A stretch of 64,000 nt of DNA from Streptomyces sp. JJ38 (GTDB lineage Bacteria > Actinomycetota > Actinomycetes > Streptomycetales > Streptomycetaceae). The notes beneath the pieces were generated by a model. That model was not told where the DNA came from and did no database searches. It saw only the letters and a list, made by a program, of their open reading frames with translations. The translations under genes were made by a program, and so were the position numbers. The first letter of the stretch is position 1. Each line of letters opens with the position of its first letter. Shown piece after piece: positions 46,729-56,928 of the stretch. The stretch spans positions 1 to 64,000 of the forward strand of contig NZ_JABLSI010000008.1 in assembly GCF_019303475.1 (NCBI RefSeq), read 5' to 3'.

Positions 46729-46961
46729 GCCGTTCCATCTCCCGGTTTCATGACTGGACGGTCAGCCCGGACATGGAGCCCGACCGAGAGCCGGATCAGT
46801 ACGCCGCACAGTGCGCCGTGTGCGAGGAACGATCGGCCGACGTGGACACTCCCGAGAAGGCGCGAGAGTGGATCTTTGCCCACGCTGGCAAGAATCCGTC
46901 CCACCACACCTACCGGGGAATCTCCGTTCATCCCCTGCGCGCATGGAGGGAGAAGGTGTGA
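46725..46961 (+). CDS. Small CxxC protein (DUF7848-like)
   Basis: 78 residues from GTG overlapping the previous stop (GTGA). Contains AAQCAVCEERS, a single CxxC that could bind metal, and a C-terminal PSHHTYRGISVHPLRAWRE. Such proteins are frequent in Streptomyces accessory loci. Function unknown. Confidence 0.75.
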   Translation: MSRSISRFHDWTVSPDMEPDREPDQYAAQCAVCEERSADVDTPEKAREWIFAHAGKNPSHHTYRGISVHPLRAWREKV

Positions 46962-47083
46962 TTCCGCGAAGCATTCGCCGCGCTGGATACGCCATCGGCC
47001 GATTCGCCGGGCCGCTACTCATCTTCTCCCACGGCGTAGCTTTCGGATTCCTCTTGGCCGCTTTGCTCCTCATGCTCCCCTGA
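46958..47083 (+). CDS. 41-residue single-pass membrane peptide
   Basis: GTG at 46958 overlaps the previous stop. A basic N-terminus (IPRSIRRAGYAIGRFAG) precedes one hydrophobic helix to the C-terminus. The third tight overlap in a row and the frame-specific hydrophobicity support a real gene. Function unknown. Confidence 0.6.
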   Translation: MIPRSIRRAGYAIGRFAGPLLIFSHGVAFGFLLAALLLMLP

Positions 47084-47214
47084 ACTCCGCCCCTTGCCGT
47101 GACACCCCGGTAGGGGGCGGGCGCCACTCCCGTTCCGGCCGCCCGCTTGGTGAGGACGGTCGGGCCGGAACGGGCCACCCGATCAGGAAAGCTCAGCGAG
47201 AAAGGAAACGTGAC

Positions 47215-48085
47215 GTGACAATCACCGAAGTATCGCCAATGGGGCACGCCGGGGAGAACACCATGTTCCTTTGGCTGGACCTGACGCGGAAATGTCAGCT
47301 CGAATGCTCCCACTGCTACAACGCATCGGGGCCCGACAGAACACACGGAACCATGACACGCGACGACTGGTTCAACGCCATCGATCAGGCAACAGCAAAG
47401 GGAATCGCGGGAATTCAGCTCATTGGTGGAGAACCCATGATGCGCCCCGATGCGCTGGAAATCGCCAGCCACGCACTGAACCTCGGAATCCGCGTGGAGG
47501 TGTACAGCAACCTCGTACACGTCACGCCGGAATGGTGGGACCTGTTGAAGCGCGAAGGCGCTTCCCTCGCCACGTCGTACTACTCGGCATCGGCCGAGAA
47601 TCACAACGCCATGACCCGGCGCCCCAGCCACGGCCGGACACGCGCGAACATCGAAAAGGCCGTAACGCTCGGTATCGCGCTGCGTGTCGGCATCGTCAGC
47701 AACGATCAGGAAAACGCCCAAGCGGCCGAGCGGGAAATCCGGGCGCTCGGAGTAACCAGGGTCGGGGTAGATCATGTACGACCCTTTGGCCGTGCGGCAA
47801 CCGACCAGCCGTCCGGCACGGGCGGACTGTGCGGACACTGCGGAGACGGCCGGGCAGCGATCGGCCCCGATGGGAGCGTGTCACCGTGCGTCTTTCTCCG
47901 GCTGGTTGAACGTCGGGAACGTCCACACGACGCCGCTAGCCGACATCCTGACCGGCCGCGCGATGGCCGACGCAACCGCTACCATCCGCAGCACGCGCCG
48001 GGAAGGCGCTTGCGACCCCGGGTGCGGACCCAACGAGGAATGCACTCCGGGCTACCCGCCGTCCGACTGTCAGCCAAGGAACTGA
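47215..48085 (+). pseudogene. Radical SAM/SPASM protein with a 1-nt frameshift
   Basis: Starts at GTG 47215 (AAAGGAAACGTGAC upstream). The radical SAM motif is CxxxCxxC at 27-34 (CQLECSHC), with GGEP at 71-74. After codon 226 (ending 47892) the frame is lost: one extra T in the run 47893-47895. Past it, the other frame continues FSGWLNVGNVHTTPL, then CDPGCGPNEECTPGYPPSDC and a stop at 48083, completing a SPASM-like Cys-rich tail of a 289-residue protein. The break may be a sequencing error, a true mutation or a slippage site. Substrate peptide unknown. Confidence 0.8.
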
Positions 48086-48093
48086 GAGAAGCC

Positions 48094-48897
48094 ATGGCAC
48101 GCGAACTACCCGGCGAAGATTTCTGGGCACTCATCCAGCCCCATACGGGATACCTGTCCGGGGCCGAACCGACAGTTCGCGGATTCGGGTCAGACCTCAC
48201 AGCAATGGTGGACTGTGAGAATGGCCCTTACTTCGTCAAGGCAATGAGAAACCGAGAGGGGGGGCGACGTGACTCAATCATCAGAGAGAAGCTGATTAAC
48301 GCCGCAGTGCGCCCTCTTTCTCCGGCTCTCGCTTGGACGGCAGAAGATGAGAGTTGGATCGTTCTGGGGTTCACGGTCGTAGATGGGCGGCGCTCGGATT
48401 TCTCGCCGGAAACGGCTGACCTTCCCATCGTCACTCAGCTAATCGAGCGAATCGGGAACGTTTCTCTTCCCGAGATCGCCCGCGAATGGCATGAGCAGCG
48501 CTGGGACAGGTTCACCGAATCCCCCGAAGAGGCGCAGTTGTTCCGTGGTGACGCGCTGATTCATGGGGATATCAATCCGAGTAACCTCCTGATCGGCAAT
48601 GGTGAAAGCTGGGTTGTCGATTGGTCGTGGCCTACGCGAGGCGCTGGTTTCATCGACCCTGCCTGTCTGGTGGTCCAGCTCGTGTCAGCCGGACACAGTG
48701 CGGAATCGGCCGAAGAATGGGCGTCGCAGTGCAAGGGTTGGCAAGAAACTGACCCGAAAGCAATCGACGCTTTCGCCGCTGCCACCGTACGTATGTGGCG
48801 CACTTTCGTAGAGCGCAAACCTGAAGCCGAGTGGTGCACAGCTATGCGAGACGCTGCCCAAGCGTGGGCCGATCACAGATCGGTTCGGGTGGACTGA
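48094..48897 (+). CDS. Aminoglycoside-phosphotransferase-family kinase
   Basis: 267 residues from ATG at 48094 (GAGAGAAG upstream, 8 nt after the radical SAM stop). Kinase-like fold with catalytic HGDINPSN (157-164) and metal-binding VVDWSWP (174-180), as in choline/APH-type kinases. Without the radical SAM frameshift the two genes would be separate and coupled. The substrate is not evident; pairing with a radical SAM enzyme suggests a small modified metabolite or peptide. Confidence 0.82.
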   Translation: MARELPGEDFWALIQPHTGYLSGAEPTVRGFGSDLTAMVDCENGPYFVKAMRNREGGRRDSIIREKLINAAVRPLSPALAWTAEDESWIVLGFTVVDGRRSDFSPETADLPIVTQLIERIGNVSLPEIAREWHEQRWDRFTESPEEAQLFRGDALIHGDINPSNLLIGNGESWVVDWSWPTRGAGFIDPACLVVQLVSAGHSAESAEEWASQCKGWQETDPKAIDAFAAATVRMWRTFVERKPEAEWCTAMRDAAQAWADHRSVRVD

Positions 48898-49035
48898 GTC
48901 GAAGTTGCGCAGCTTCCGGGAGGTGGCCGGGCGGTACGCGACTCGAAACGTCCGGCGGGTCCTGTTCTCTTCCTGCCCGCCGAGCGCTGGGTGTCCTTCG
49001 CCGAGGCTGTTCGCAACGGCGAGTTCAACATCTGA
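48898..49035 (+). pseudogene. DUF397 gene remnant (3' end)
   Basis: 45 codons directly after the kinase stop, in the same frame: VEVAQLPGGGRAVRDSKRP, then GPVLFLPAERW and FAEAVRNGEFNI with a stop. This is the C-terminal half of DUF397, which normally pairs with XRE regulators in Streptomyces. No start or N-terminal half is present, so it is a fragment left by rearrangement. Confidence 0.75.
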
Positions 49036-49227
49036 GCAAGGGCCGTGACGGCGCCACCTGTGCGGCGACTTTCGGCTGGCAGGGGGCGCTGTCGGGTCCT
49101 GATGCGTGGCGACTGCCACTGGTTCGCGCAGGCCGGGTTTCGCTTGACGCCCTGGCTGTTTTCCGGGCCGTCCTGCTCGTTAAGGTCTCGGGGCTGGCGG
49201 AGAGTTGCCAATCAGTCGCAGGGAACA
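49036..49227. other. Gene-free stretch at the edge of the accessory island
   Basis: About 190 bp. I see no gene, repeat or att-like copy of the tRNA end here. Confidence 0.5.
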
Positions 49228-49266
49228 CGACGAGGGGCCCCACGGCGTAGCCGTGGGGCCCCTCGT
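49228..49266. terminator. Strong terminator of the betaine operon
   Basis: Arms 49228-49244 and 49250-49266 are a perfect 17-bp stem with loop CGTAG, 25 bp after the stop of the binding-protein gene on the minus strand. Confidence 0.9.
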
Positions 49267-49291
49267 CAGCGGACGTCGGAACGTCAGGGGG

Positions 49292-50260
49292 TCAGCTCTT
49301 GGGGAGCCACTTCTTCCAGACGTCCTCGTTGTCGGCGACCCACTCGGCGGCGGCGTCCTCCTCGGACATGCCCTCACCGGCGATCATGCGGGCGACCTCG
49401 TTCTGGTCCTCGGTCTTCCACTCGAAGTTCTTGAGGAACTCCGCGGCGTCACCGCCGTTCTCGGCGAAGTCGGCGTTGAAGTACTTCTGCAGCATCTGGG
49501 TGGGGTAGCCGCACTCGGTCTTCTCGGCCGGCTCGTTGCAGCCCTCGGTGTACTCCGGCAGCTTCACCTCGACCATCTCGATCTCGGCGTTCATCCACTG
49601 CGGGTCCCACCAGTAGGTGAGGAAGGGCTCCTTGGCCTTGTACAGCCGCTCCATGTCCTTGAGCTGGGCGGCCTCGCTGCCCGTCTCCAGGATGTCGTAG
49701 TTCAGGCCGTGGTTCTTGATCAGGTGCTTGTCGTAGGAGGTGTACGACGGGGCGGCACCGATGAACTGGCCCTTGTCGCCGGACTCGGAGGTCTTGAAGT
49801 CGTCGACGAAGTCGTTCAGGTTCTTGTAGTCCAGCACCTCGGGGTTCTCGTCCGCGAAGTACTTGGGCACGAACCAGCCGATGTGGCCCTCGACGCCCAG
49901 GCCGCCGCCGGCGACGACGGTGCCCTTCTCCTCGACGTACTGCCGCTCCTTCTCCGGAACGCCGCCCCAGTCCTCCAGGATGGCGTCGGCCTTGCCGCTG
50001 TCCAGGGCGTCGAAGGCGACCGGCTCGTCCATCTGCCGGAGCGTGACGTCGACGCCCAGCTCCTCCTCGAGGACGTGCTTGGCGACGGCGGCGTTGGCCT
50101 GTGCGCCGACCCAGGACGGGACGGCGATGGTGACCTCGGTGGCGCCGCCACCGCTGGAGGAGCCGGTGTCGGTGTCGGTCTCGGCGGCGCAGGCGCTCAC
50201 GGCGAGGCCCATGACGCCGACGGCGGCGATCAGGGAGGTGCGGATCGGTGCTCTGCTCAT
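49292..50260 (-). CDS. Glycine betaine/choline ABC substrate-binding lipoprotein
   Basis: 322 residues from ATG at 50260. A signal peptide ends in lipobox VSAC (Cys24), so it is a membrane-anchored lipoprotein. The mature protein follows the OpuAC/ProX pattern, starting TIAVPSWVGAQANAAVAKHV, with several Trp (WGG, YWWDPQW) that could form the aromatic cage for quaternary amines. Last gene of an operon with permease, ATPase and choline-oxidising enzymes. Confidence 0.93.
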   Translation of the reverse strand: MSRAPIRTSLIAAVGVMGLAVSACAAETDTDTGSSSGGGATEVTIAVPSWVGAQANAAVAKHVLEEELGVDVTLRQMDEPVAFDALDSGKADAILEDWGGVPEKERQYVEEKGTVVAGGGLGVEGHIGWFVPKYFADENPEVLDYKNLNDFVDDFKTSESGDKGQFIGAAPSYTSYDKHLIKNHGLNYDILETGSEAAQLKDMERLYKAKEPFLTYWWDPQWMNAEIEMVEVKLPEYTEGCNEPAEKTECGYPTQMLQKYFNADFAENGGDAAEFLKNFEWKTEDQNEVARMIAGEGMSEEDAAAEWVADNEDVWKKWLPKS

Positions 50261-50359
50261 GGTGTGGCTACTTCCGTATCTCTCGGTTATCTGTTGGGGG
50301 TTGTGGCGGCGGCCGGTAGCGCTGCCGCCGGGGCTTGGGGGAGGGGCGCCAACGGGGCG

Positions 50360-52393
50360 TCAGCGCCCTTCCGCGCGGGCGGGCTGGGTGAGGCGGTCGA
50401 GCATCACGCCGAGGCAGACGATGGCCGCACCGGCCGGGAGGCCGAGGGCGAGGTCGGCCTTGGCCAGGCCCTTGATGACCTCGATGCCCAGGCCGCCGCC
50501 GCCGACCATGGCGGCGATGACGACCATGGACAGCACCAGCACCACGCCCTGGTTGACGGCGACGAGCAGGGCTCGTCGGGCCAGCGGCAGCTGGACCTGG
50601 AAGAGCTGCTGCTTGCTGGTGGCGCCCATCGACCGGGCGGCCTCGACGGCCGCGGGGTCGACCTGCTGGATGCCCTGGGCGGTGATCCGGATGACCGCGG
50701 GCAGGACGAAGACGACCGCCGCTGCGATACCGGCGACGCGCCCGCCGCCGAACAGGGCGATGACGGGGATCAGGTACACGAACTGCGGCATCGTCTGCAT
50801 GGCGTCGAGCAGCGGGCGCAGCCACCGCTCGACGACCGGCACCCGGGCCGCCAGGACGCCTACGGCGAAGCCCAGCACGAGGGTGAGGACCAGCGCCAGC
50901 AGCACCTGGGACAGCGTGTCCAGGGACGTCGTCCACAGGCCGAGGACGCCGATGAGGGCCAGGGACGCGGTCGCGGGGATCGCGGCGCGCCAGCGGCCGA
51001 CGGCCCAGCCGAGGGCGGCGACCAGGACGAGGAGGGCCCACCACGGGGTGGCGTTGAGCCCGGAGCGCAGGGGGTTGAGCACCCACTCGGCCACGCCTTC
51101 GGCCCACACGAGGGTGCCGCCGAAGAAGGGCACTCCGGAGCCGAGGGTCTCCTCGATCCAGTCGCTGGCGTCGTTGACGTAGGGGGTGATGCGGTACGTC
51201 CACTCGCGCGGCCACGTGTCCTCGCCGAGGTGCGGGCCGACGGCGGCCAGGACGGCGGTGAGGGCGCCCAGGCCCAGCCAGGACGGCCAGCCGCGCAGCC
51301 GTGCCGCACGGCCGGAGGAGGCCTCGTCGGCCTCCAGCCGGGCGCCCGCGGCGGCGGTGGTGCGGTCGAGCAGGACGGCGAGGAGCACGATGGCGATGCC
51401 CGCCGTCAGCGCCTGGCCGACGTTGACCTTGCCCAGGGCCCGGTAGATGACGTCGCCCAGGCCGCCGGAGCCGACGACGGAGGCCAGCACGACCATGGAG
51501 AGGCACATCATGATGGCCTGGTTGAGGCCGAGGAGCATCTCCTTGCGGGCGAGCGGCAGCCGGGCCGTCCACAGCCGCTGCCAGGGGCTGGCGCCGAGGG
51601 AGGCGGAGGCCTCCAGGGCGGCGGGGTTGGCGCCGCGCATGCCGAGGGAGGTGAGCCGGGCCATGGGCGGGGCGGCGTAGATGACGGTGGCGACGAGGGC
51701 CGAGGGGACGCCGATGCCGAACAGCAGGACGAACGGCAGCAGGTAGGCGAAGGCCGGCATGACCTGCATGAGGTCGAAGACGGGCCGCAGCGCCCGGTCG
51801 CAGCGGTCGGAGATTCCGGCGGCGACGCCGAGCAGCAGCCCGAGCAGGGCGGCGAGGGCGACGGCGACCGTCATCAGGGCCAGGGTCTCCATGGTGGGGC
51901 CCCACATGCCCAGGACGCCGCACACGACGAACACGCCGAGGGCGGTGGCCGCGGTCTTCAGGGCGCGGGGGCGCAGCCCGGCGCCGCCCGCGTACCAGGC
52001 GATGACGGTGCCGAGCACCGTCACGCCCACCCAGCCGAGGTTCTCGAAGAGCTGGGCGAGGGAGTCGACGGCCAGTTCGGCGTTGTTGCTGATGTGCAGC
52101 AGGAAGTAGAGGAAGAGCCAGTGGGAGTCGCGGTTCTCGACGAGCCAGTCGTTGAGGTCCTCCAGCGGCGTCCTGACGTCGATGGCGAAGTCGGAGGGCC
52201 AGGTGCCCGAGCCGGTCACGAACGCGCTGACGACGACGAGGACAGCCGCGAGGGTGACGAGCAGCGCCATGGGGCGGGCCGCGAGCCACGCGGCCACGCT
52301 CACCCGCTCGGGAGCGTCGTCGGCCTTGACGGGGGTGTCGGTGGGCGGCTCCGCGGGCCGCCCGTCTCTCTTCTCCAGTGTCGGGGCGCTCAT
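50360..52393 (-). CDS. Fused double permease of the betaine ABC transporter
   Basis: 677 residues from ATG overlapping the ATPase stop (ATGA). Two complete permease units in tandem, each with the EAA loop ([36 protein letters not shown]) and the [13 protein letters not shown] / [10 protein letters not shown] segments. OpuAB/ProW is normally a single unit that dimerises, so this is a fused dimer, a form found in actinobacteria. Confidence 0.92.
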   Translation of the reverse strand: MSAPTLEKRDGRPAEPPTDTPVKADDAPERVSVAAWLAARPMALLVTLAAVLVVVSAFVTGSGTWPSDFAIDVRTPLEDLNDWLVENRDSHWLFLYFLLHISNNAELAVDSLAQLFENLGWVGVTVLGTVIAWYAGGAGLRPRALKTAATALGVFVVCGVLGMWGPTMETLALMTVAVALAALLGLLLGVAAGISDRCDRALRPVFDLMQVMPAFAYLLPFVLLFGIGVPSALVATVIYAAPPMARLTSLGMRGANPAALEASASLGASPWQRLWTARLPLARKEMLLGLNQAIMMCLSMVVLASVVGSGGLGDVIYRALGKVNVGQALTAGIAIVLLAVLLDRTTAAAGARLEADEASSGRAARLRGWPSWLGLGALTAVLAAVGPHLGEDTWPREWTYRITPYVNDASDWIEETLGSGVPFFGGTLVWAEGVAEWVLNPLRSGLNATPWWALLVLVAALGWAVGRWRAAIPATASLALIGVLGLWTTSLDTLSQVLLALVLTLVLGFAVGVLAARVPVVERWLRPLLDAMQTMPQFVYLIPVIALFGGGRVAGIAAAVVFVLPAVIRITAQGIQQVDPAAVEAARSMGATSKQQLFQVQLPLARRALLVAVNQGVVLVLSMVVIAAMVGGGGLGIEVIKGLAKADLALGLPAGAAIVCLGVMLDRLTQPARAEGR

Positions 52394-53490
52394 ATGGCGG
52401 CCGCCTCGCGGTCGGTCGGCCGGCCGTCCGGCCCGGAGTCCAGTCCGGCGATGACGGACAGCAGCCGGGTGTGGCAGACGACGCCGAGGGTGCGGCCGTC
52501 CTCCGTGACGCGGACGTGTCCACCGTCGCGGGCGATGGGCCCGATGGCGTCGATGACGGGGGCCGTGCACGGCATGGCGGGGCCGGTGGTGGCCTCGTCG
52601 CCCTCTGCCGGACGCATGGCCCGGCGCAGGGTGATGACCTGCTCGCGGGGCACGTCGCGGACGAAGTCGCGCACGTAGTCGTCGGCGGGGGAGGCGACGA
52701 TCTCCTCGGGGGTGCCGAGCTGGACGACCTGGCCGTCGCGCATCAGGGCGATGCGGTCGCCCAGGCGCAGGGCCTCGGAGAGGTCGTGGGTGATGAAGAC
52801 CATGGTGCGGCCCTCCTCGCGGTGCAGGCGGATGACCTCCTCCTGCATGTCGCGGCGGATCAGCGGGTCCAGGGCGCTGAACGGCTCGTCGAAGAGCAGC
52901 ACCTCGGGGTCGGTGGCCAGGGCGCGGGCGAGGCCGACGCGCTGCTGCTGGCCGCCGGAGAGCTGGCCGGGCCGGCGGTCGCCGAGGCCGGTGAGGCCGA
53001 CCTTCTCCAGCATCTTCTGGGCCTGCTCGCGCCGTTCGGCCTTGCCCATGCCCTGGATCTCCAGGCCGTAGGCGATGTTGTCGAGCACGGTGCGGTGCGG
53101 CAGGAGCCCGAAGTGCTGGAAGACCATGGCGGCGCGGTGCCGGCGCAGTTCGCGCAGCCGAGCCTTGTCCATGGCGAGGACGTCCTCGCCGTCGATGCGC
53201 AGCGAGCCGCTGGTGGGCTCGATGAGCCGGGTCAGGCAGCGCACCAGCGTGGACTTGCCGGAGCCGGACAGACCCATGACGACGAAGACCTCGCCGGGGT
53301 GGACGTCGAAGGAGACGTCCCGGACGGCGGCGGTGCAACCGGTGCGCTCGGTGAGCTCGGCGGCGCTGAGCCCGCGGAGGCTCTCGTCGCCGGGCACCGC
53401 CTCGGCCTTGCGGCCGAAGACCTTCCAGAGATTGCGGACGGCGAACACCGGTTCGGTGGCCGCGTCCTGACCGTTGTCGATGGTGGTCAT
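52390..53490 (-). CDS. Glycine betaine/proline ABC ATPase (ProV/OpuAA type)
   Basis: 366 residues from ATG; its first base is the last base of the upstream stop (TGATG). Walker [10 protein letters not shown], signature LSGGQQQRV and Walker [14 protein letters not shown]. The N-terminal extension (about 20-55) and a C-terminal CBS-like remnant (about 290-345: [20 protein letters not shown]) fit the ProV/OpuAA group, which senses ionic strength through CBS domains. Confidence 0.93.
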   Translation of the reverse strand: MTTIDNGQDAATEPVFAVRNLWKVFGRKAEAVPGDESLRGLSAAELTERTGCTAAVRDVSFDVHPGEVFVVMGLSGSGKSTLVRCLTRLIEPTSGSLRIDGEDVLAMDKARLRELRRHRAAMVFQHFGLLPHRTVLDNIAYGLEIQGMGKAERREQAQKMLEKVGLTGLGDRRPGQLSGGQQQRVGLARALATDPEVLLFDEPFSALDPLIRRDMQEEVIRLHREEGRTMVFITHDLSEALRLGDRIALMRDGQVVQLGTPEEIVASPADDYVRDFVRDVPREQVITLRRAMRPAEGDEATTGPAMPCTAPVIDAIGPIARDGGHVRVTEDGRTLGVVCHTRLLSVIAGLDSGPDGRPTDREAAAI

Positions 53491-55088
53491 CAGGCAACAC
53501 CTTCCGGTGTCGTGGGGGACGTCTGGACGGATTCGTTCTCGGCGTTCTCGGCCTTGAGCAGGTCGGCGGCCTTCTCGCCGACCATGAGGACGCCGAGCAT
53601 GGGGTTGACGGCGGGGATGGTGGGGAAGACGGAGGCGTCCGCGATCCGCAGCCCGCTCAGACCGCGCACCCGCAGCAGCGGGTCGACGACGGCGAGGGCG
53701 TCGTCGGGGGCGCCCATCCGGCAGGTGCCCGCCGGGTGGTACACGGTGTGCGCGACCTGCCGCGCGTACGCGCTGAGTTCCTCGTCGGAGGTGACCTCGG
53801 GGCCCGGGGCGACCTCGCGGCTCAGCCACTTCGCGAAGGGCTCGGTCTTCGCGATCTCCCGGGCGATCTTGATGCCGTCGACGAGGGTGCGGCCGTCGTA
53901 GTCGTCGACGTCGGTGAAGTACCGGAAGTCCAGCGCGGGCTTGACCTCGGGGTCGGCGCTGGTGAGGTAGAGCCGGCCGCGGCTGCGGGGCTTGGGGATG
54001 TTCGGCGTCATCGACACGCCGTGCTCGGGCCGTTCGTAGCCGATGCGCTCGGGGTTGTCGGTGAAGGGGATCTGGTAGAAGTGGAACATCAGATCCGGGC
54101 CCTCGGCCTCCGGATCGCGGCGCACGAACAGTCCGGCGTCGGAGTCCATCGCGGAGTTGTCCGGTATCGGCCCGTCGGTCTCCCAGACGATCACCGACTC
54201 GGGGTGGTCCAGCAGGTTCTCGCCCACGCCCGGCAGGTCGTGCACGACGGGGATGCCCAGCGCGTCCAGGTCGGCGGCGGGTCCGATGCCCGAGTGCAGC
54301 AGCAGGCGCGGCGTGTCCACGGCGCCCGCGCAGACGACGACCTCGCGGCGCGCCCGCAACAGGGTCTCGGTGCCGTCCTTGGCCCGCACGTGCACGCCGG
54401 TGGCCCGCCCGCCGTCCAGCTCCAGTCGGTACGCCCAGGTCTCCAGGAGCAGTTCGAGCTTCGGCCGGTCGCCCGCCGCCAGGTGCGGGTGGAGGTAGGC
54501 GACGGAGGCGGAGGAGCGCTTGTTGTCCTCCGGGTGGTAGGCGAGGTCGAAGAACCCGGCGCCCTCGTGGAAGGGGGCCTTGTTGAAGCCCTCGACGCGC
54601 GGCACGCCCGTCGCGGTGACGGCGGCCTCGACCCAGTCGCGGGCGATGGCGTTCCGGTCCTTCTCGTGCACCGGGACGATGTTGTTGCGCAGCTTCCCGA
54701 AGTACGGGTCCATCTCCCCGGCGTTCCAGCCGGTGGCCCCGGCCCGCTCCCACTCGTCCCAGTCGGAGGGCAGCGGCTTGAAGGAGATGAGGGTGTTGTG
54801 CGAGGAGCAGCCGCCCAGGACCTTCGCCCGGCTGTGCCGGATGTGACTGTTGCCGCGCGGCTGCACGGTCGTGGGGTAGTCGTAGTCGAGCTCGCCGCCG
54901 AGCAGGCCGAGCCAGCGCCGCAGGGTGAGCACCTCCGGCCGGTCGACGTCGGACGGTCCGCCCTCGATGACGGCCACGCTGACGTCCGGGTCCTCGGTGA
55001 GCCGGGAAGCGATGACCGAACCGGCCGTTCCGCCGCCGACGATCACGTAGTCGTAGACGGGCCCGGGGGCGGGGTCGTGGCTGCTCAT
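53490..55088 (-). CDS. betA: Choline dehydrogenase-like GMC oxidoreductase
   Basis: 532 residues from ATG at 55088 (AAGGAG upstream). FAD loop [19 protein letters not shown] signature [10 protein letters not shown], and the C-terminal catalytic HPAGTCRMG. Oxidises choline to betaine aldehyde. Its place between betaine aldehyde dehydrogenase and a betaine transporter makes choline the likely substrate. Confidence 0.88.
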   Translation of the reverse strand: MSSHDPAPGPVYDYVIVGGGTAGSVIASRLTEDPDVSVAVIEGGPSDVDRPEVLTLRRWLGLLGGELDYDYPTTVQPRGNSHIRHSRAKVLGGCSSHNTLISFKPLPSDWDEWERAGATGWNAGEMDPYFGKLRNNIVPVHEKDRNAIARDWVEAAVTATGVPRVEGFNKAPFHEGAGFFDLAYHPEDNKRSSASVAYLHPHLAAGDRPKLELLLETWAYRLELDGGRATGVHVRAKDGTETLLRARREVVVCAGAVDTPRLLLHSGIGPAADLDALGIPVVHDLPGVGENLLDHPESVIVWETDGPIPDNSAMDSDAGLFVRRDPEAEGPDLMFHFYQIPFTDNPERIGYERPEHGVSMTPNIPKPRSRGRLYLTSADPEVKPALDFRYFTDVDDYDGRTLVDGIKIAREIAKTEPFAKWLSREVAPGPEVTSDEELSAYARQVAHTVYHPAGTCRMGAPDDALAVVDPLLRVRGLSGLRIADASVFPTIPAVNPMLGVLMVGEKAADLLKAENAENESVQTSPTTPEGVA

Positions 55089-55206
55089 GGGGGTGTCGTG
55101 CTCCTTGTGGTGGTACTCAGAAGAGGTGCTGAGACGGGGGGAGGGGGCGGTGCGCACGGTGGTGCGGCCGCCCCCGTGGGCCGGTGACGGCCCGGGGGCG
55201 GCGGCG

Positions 55207-56724
55207 TCAGCCACCGAACCAGCGGACGGGCGCGGGGCGCAGGTTCTCGTACACGTGCTTCGTCTCGCGGTACTCCGCCAGCCCGGCCGGGCCGAGCTCG
55301 CGGCCCACACCGGACTTGCCGAAGCCGCCCCACTCCGCCTGCGGCAGGTACGGGTGGTAGTCGTTGATCCACACCGTGCCGTGCCGCAGCCTCGCCGCGA
55401 CCCGGCGGGCCCGGGCCGTGTCGGCGGAGAAGACGGCGCCGGCGAGGCCGTACTCGGTGTCGTTGGCCAGCGCGACGGCCTCGTCCTCGGTGTGGAACGT
55501 CTCCACGGTCAGGATGGGGCCGAAGGTCTCCTCCCGGACGACGCTCATCTCGCCGTGGCAGTGGTCGAGCACGGTGGGCAGGTAGAAGTAGCCGCTCTCG
55601 GGCAGGACGTCGCTCGGCTCGGGGCGCGCGCCGCCGCAGCGCAGCGTGGCGCCGTCGGAGAGCGCGGCCGCGACGTAGGCCTCGGTCTTCTCCAGCTGCT
55701 GTCGGGAGACGAGCGCCCCGCACTCCACGCCCTTCTCGGTGCCGCGGCCCAGGCGTATCCGCTCGGCGCGGCGGGCCAGCTCGGCGACGAAGCGGTCCCG
55801 GACCGACTCCTCGACGATGAGCCGGGCCCCGGCCGAGCAGACCTGGCCGCTGTGGATGAAGGCGGCGTTGAGCGCCTGGTCGACGGCGGTGTCGAAGCCC
55901 TCGTCGGTGGCGCAGGCGTCGGCGAAGACGACGTTGGGGTTCTTGCCGCCCAGCTCCAGCGCGACCTTCTTCACGCTCGGCGCCGCGGCCTGGGCGACCT
56001 TGACACCGCTGGCCAGGCCGCCGGTGAAGGAGATCAGGTCCACGTCCGGGTGCTCGGCCAGCCGGGCGCCCACGGGAACACCGGCGCCGGTGACGACGTT
56101 GCCCACCCCGGCCGGCAGCCCGGCCTCGACGAGCAGCCGCATGAGGTGCCCGGTGGACAGCGGGGTCAGCTCGCTGGGCTTGATGACGAAGGTGTTGCCC
56201 GCGGCGAGCGCCGGGGCGATCTTCCAGCTCGCCTGGAGCAGGGGGTAGTTCCAGGGCGTGATCATGGCGCAGACGCCGACGGGCTCGTGCACGACGACGC
56301 TGTGCACGTCCGCGCTACCCGCGTCGACCACGCGCCCGCCGGACTCGTTCATGACGAGGTCGGCGAAGTACCGGAAGGCGGCCGTCACGTCGTCGACGTC
56401 GACCCGGCCCTCCTCCAGCGTCTTGCCGGTGTCCTGGGACTCGATGCGGGCGATCTCCTCGCGGTCCCGCTGGAGCAGGTCCGCGGTGCGCCGCAGGAGG
56501 CCGGCCCGCTCGGAGACCGGTGTCGTGGGCCACGGGCCGCTGTCGAAGGCGCGGCGAGCGGCCCGGACGGCCTCGTCGGCGTCGTCGGCCGTTCCCTCGG
56601 CGACCACGGCGAGCACACTGGCGTCGGCCGGGTCGACGATGTCCCGGGTGGCACCGGTCGTGGCGGCGCGCCACACACCGTCCACGTGGATCGTTGCCAT
56701 TCCCGGCGCGTCTTCTCGATGCAT
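55207..56724 (-). CDS. betB: Betaine aldehyde dehydrogenase
   Basis: 505 residues from ATG at 56724; ATG at 56700 (MATIHVDG) is an alternative. NAD-dependent aldehyde dehydrogenase fold: TPWNYPLLQASWKIAPALAA, LELGGKNPN with the catalytic Glu, and FIHSGQVCSAGARL with the catalytic Cys. Converts betaine aldehyde to the osmoprotectant glycine betaine. First gene of the operon, with a palindromic site 30 bp upstream. Confidence 0.9.
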   Translation of the reverse strand: MHREDAPGMATIHVDGVWRAATTGATRDIVDPADASVLAVVAEGTADDADEAVRAARRAFDSGPWPTTPVSERAGLLRRTADLLQRDREEIARIESQDTGKTLEEGRVDVDDVTAAFRYFADLVMNESGGRVVDAGSADVHSVVVHEPVGVCAMITPWNYPLLQASWKIAPALAAGNTFVIKPSELTPLSTGHLMRLLVEAGLPAGVGNVVTGAGVPVGARLAEHPDVDLISFTGGLASGVKVAQAAAPSVKKVALELGGKNPNVVFADACATDEGFDTAVDQALNAAFIHSGQVCSAGARLIVEESVRDRFVAELARRAERIRLGRGTEKGVECGALVSRQQLEKTEAYVAAALSDGATLRCGGARPEPSDVLPESGYFYLPTVLDHCHGEMSVVREETFGPILTVETFHTEDEAVALANDTEYGLAGAVFSADTARARRVAARLRHGTVWINDYHPYLPQAEWGGFGKSGVGRELGPAGLAEYRETKHVYENLRPAPVRWFGG

Positions 56725-56753
56725 TTCCTTGCTTCCTGCCCGTTTTGTACTAG

Positions 56754-56768
56754 GCCAGTCGCACTGGC
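56754..56768. promoter_or_regulatory. Palindrome GCCAGT-CGC-ACTGGC upstream of betB
   Basis: Perfect 6-bp arms with a 3-bp centre, 30 bp upstream of the betB start and next to an AT-rich TAGTACAAAA stretch on the minus strand that may be the -10 region. A likely operator for a regulator of choline oxidation. No such regulator gene is in the window. Confidence 0.55.
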
Positions 56769-56928
56769 ATCGGACACCCCTGCCCCGAACCACCGATCTC
56801 ATGCCGGTCGATGTGCGACAAGTGGCCTTCCTCACGCGGTGGCCCCCGGCACGCGGGTATTCCGGCGTCATACCCACCGGCTAGGTTGTCGCCTGGCACA
56901 ACTGAAATTTCGGGGAAGGTTCCTGCAC

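Noticed and set aside
46750..48897. Single 715-codon radical SAM-kinase fusion
   Set aside because: The middle part (about 47896-48090) is Arg/Pro-rich nonsense, whereas the other frame gives a normal SPASM tail and stop. The kinase has its own ATG with RBS, so these are two genes and a frameshift.
43586..49227. Integrative element bounded by tRNA att repeats
   Set aside because: No integrase gene and no second copy of the tRNA 3' end found by eye; kept only as a possible decayed island.
49205..52678. 1157-codon plus-strand open frame across the betaine transporter genes
   Set aside because: It is the antisense of clearly conserved transporter genes; high GC keeps the opposite frame open, and the translation is low-complexity Gly/Val/Arg sequence.
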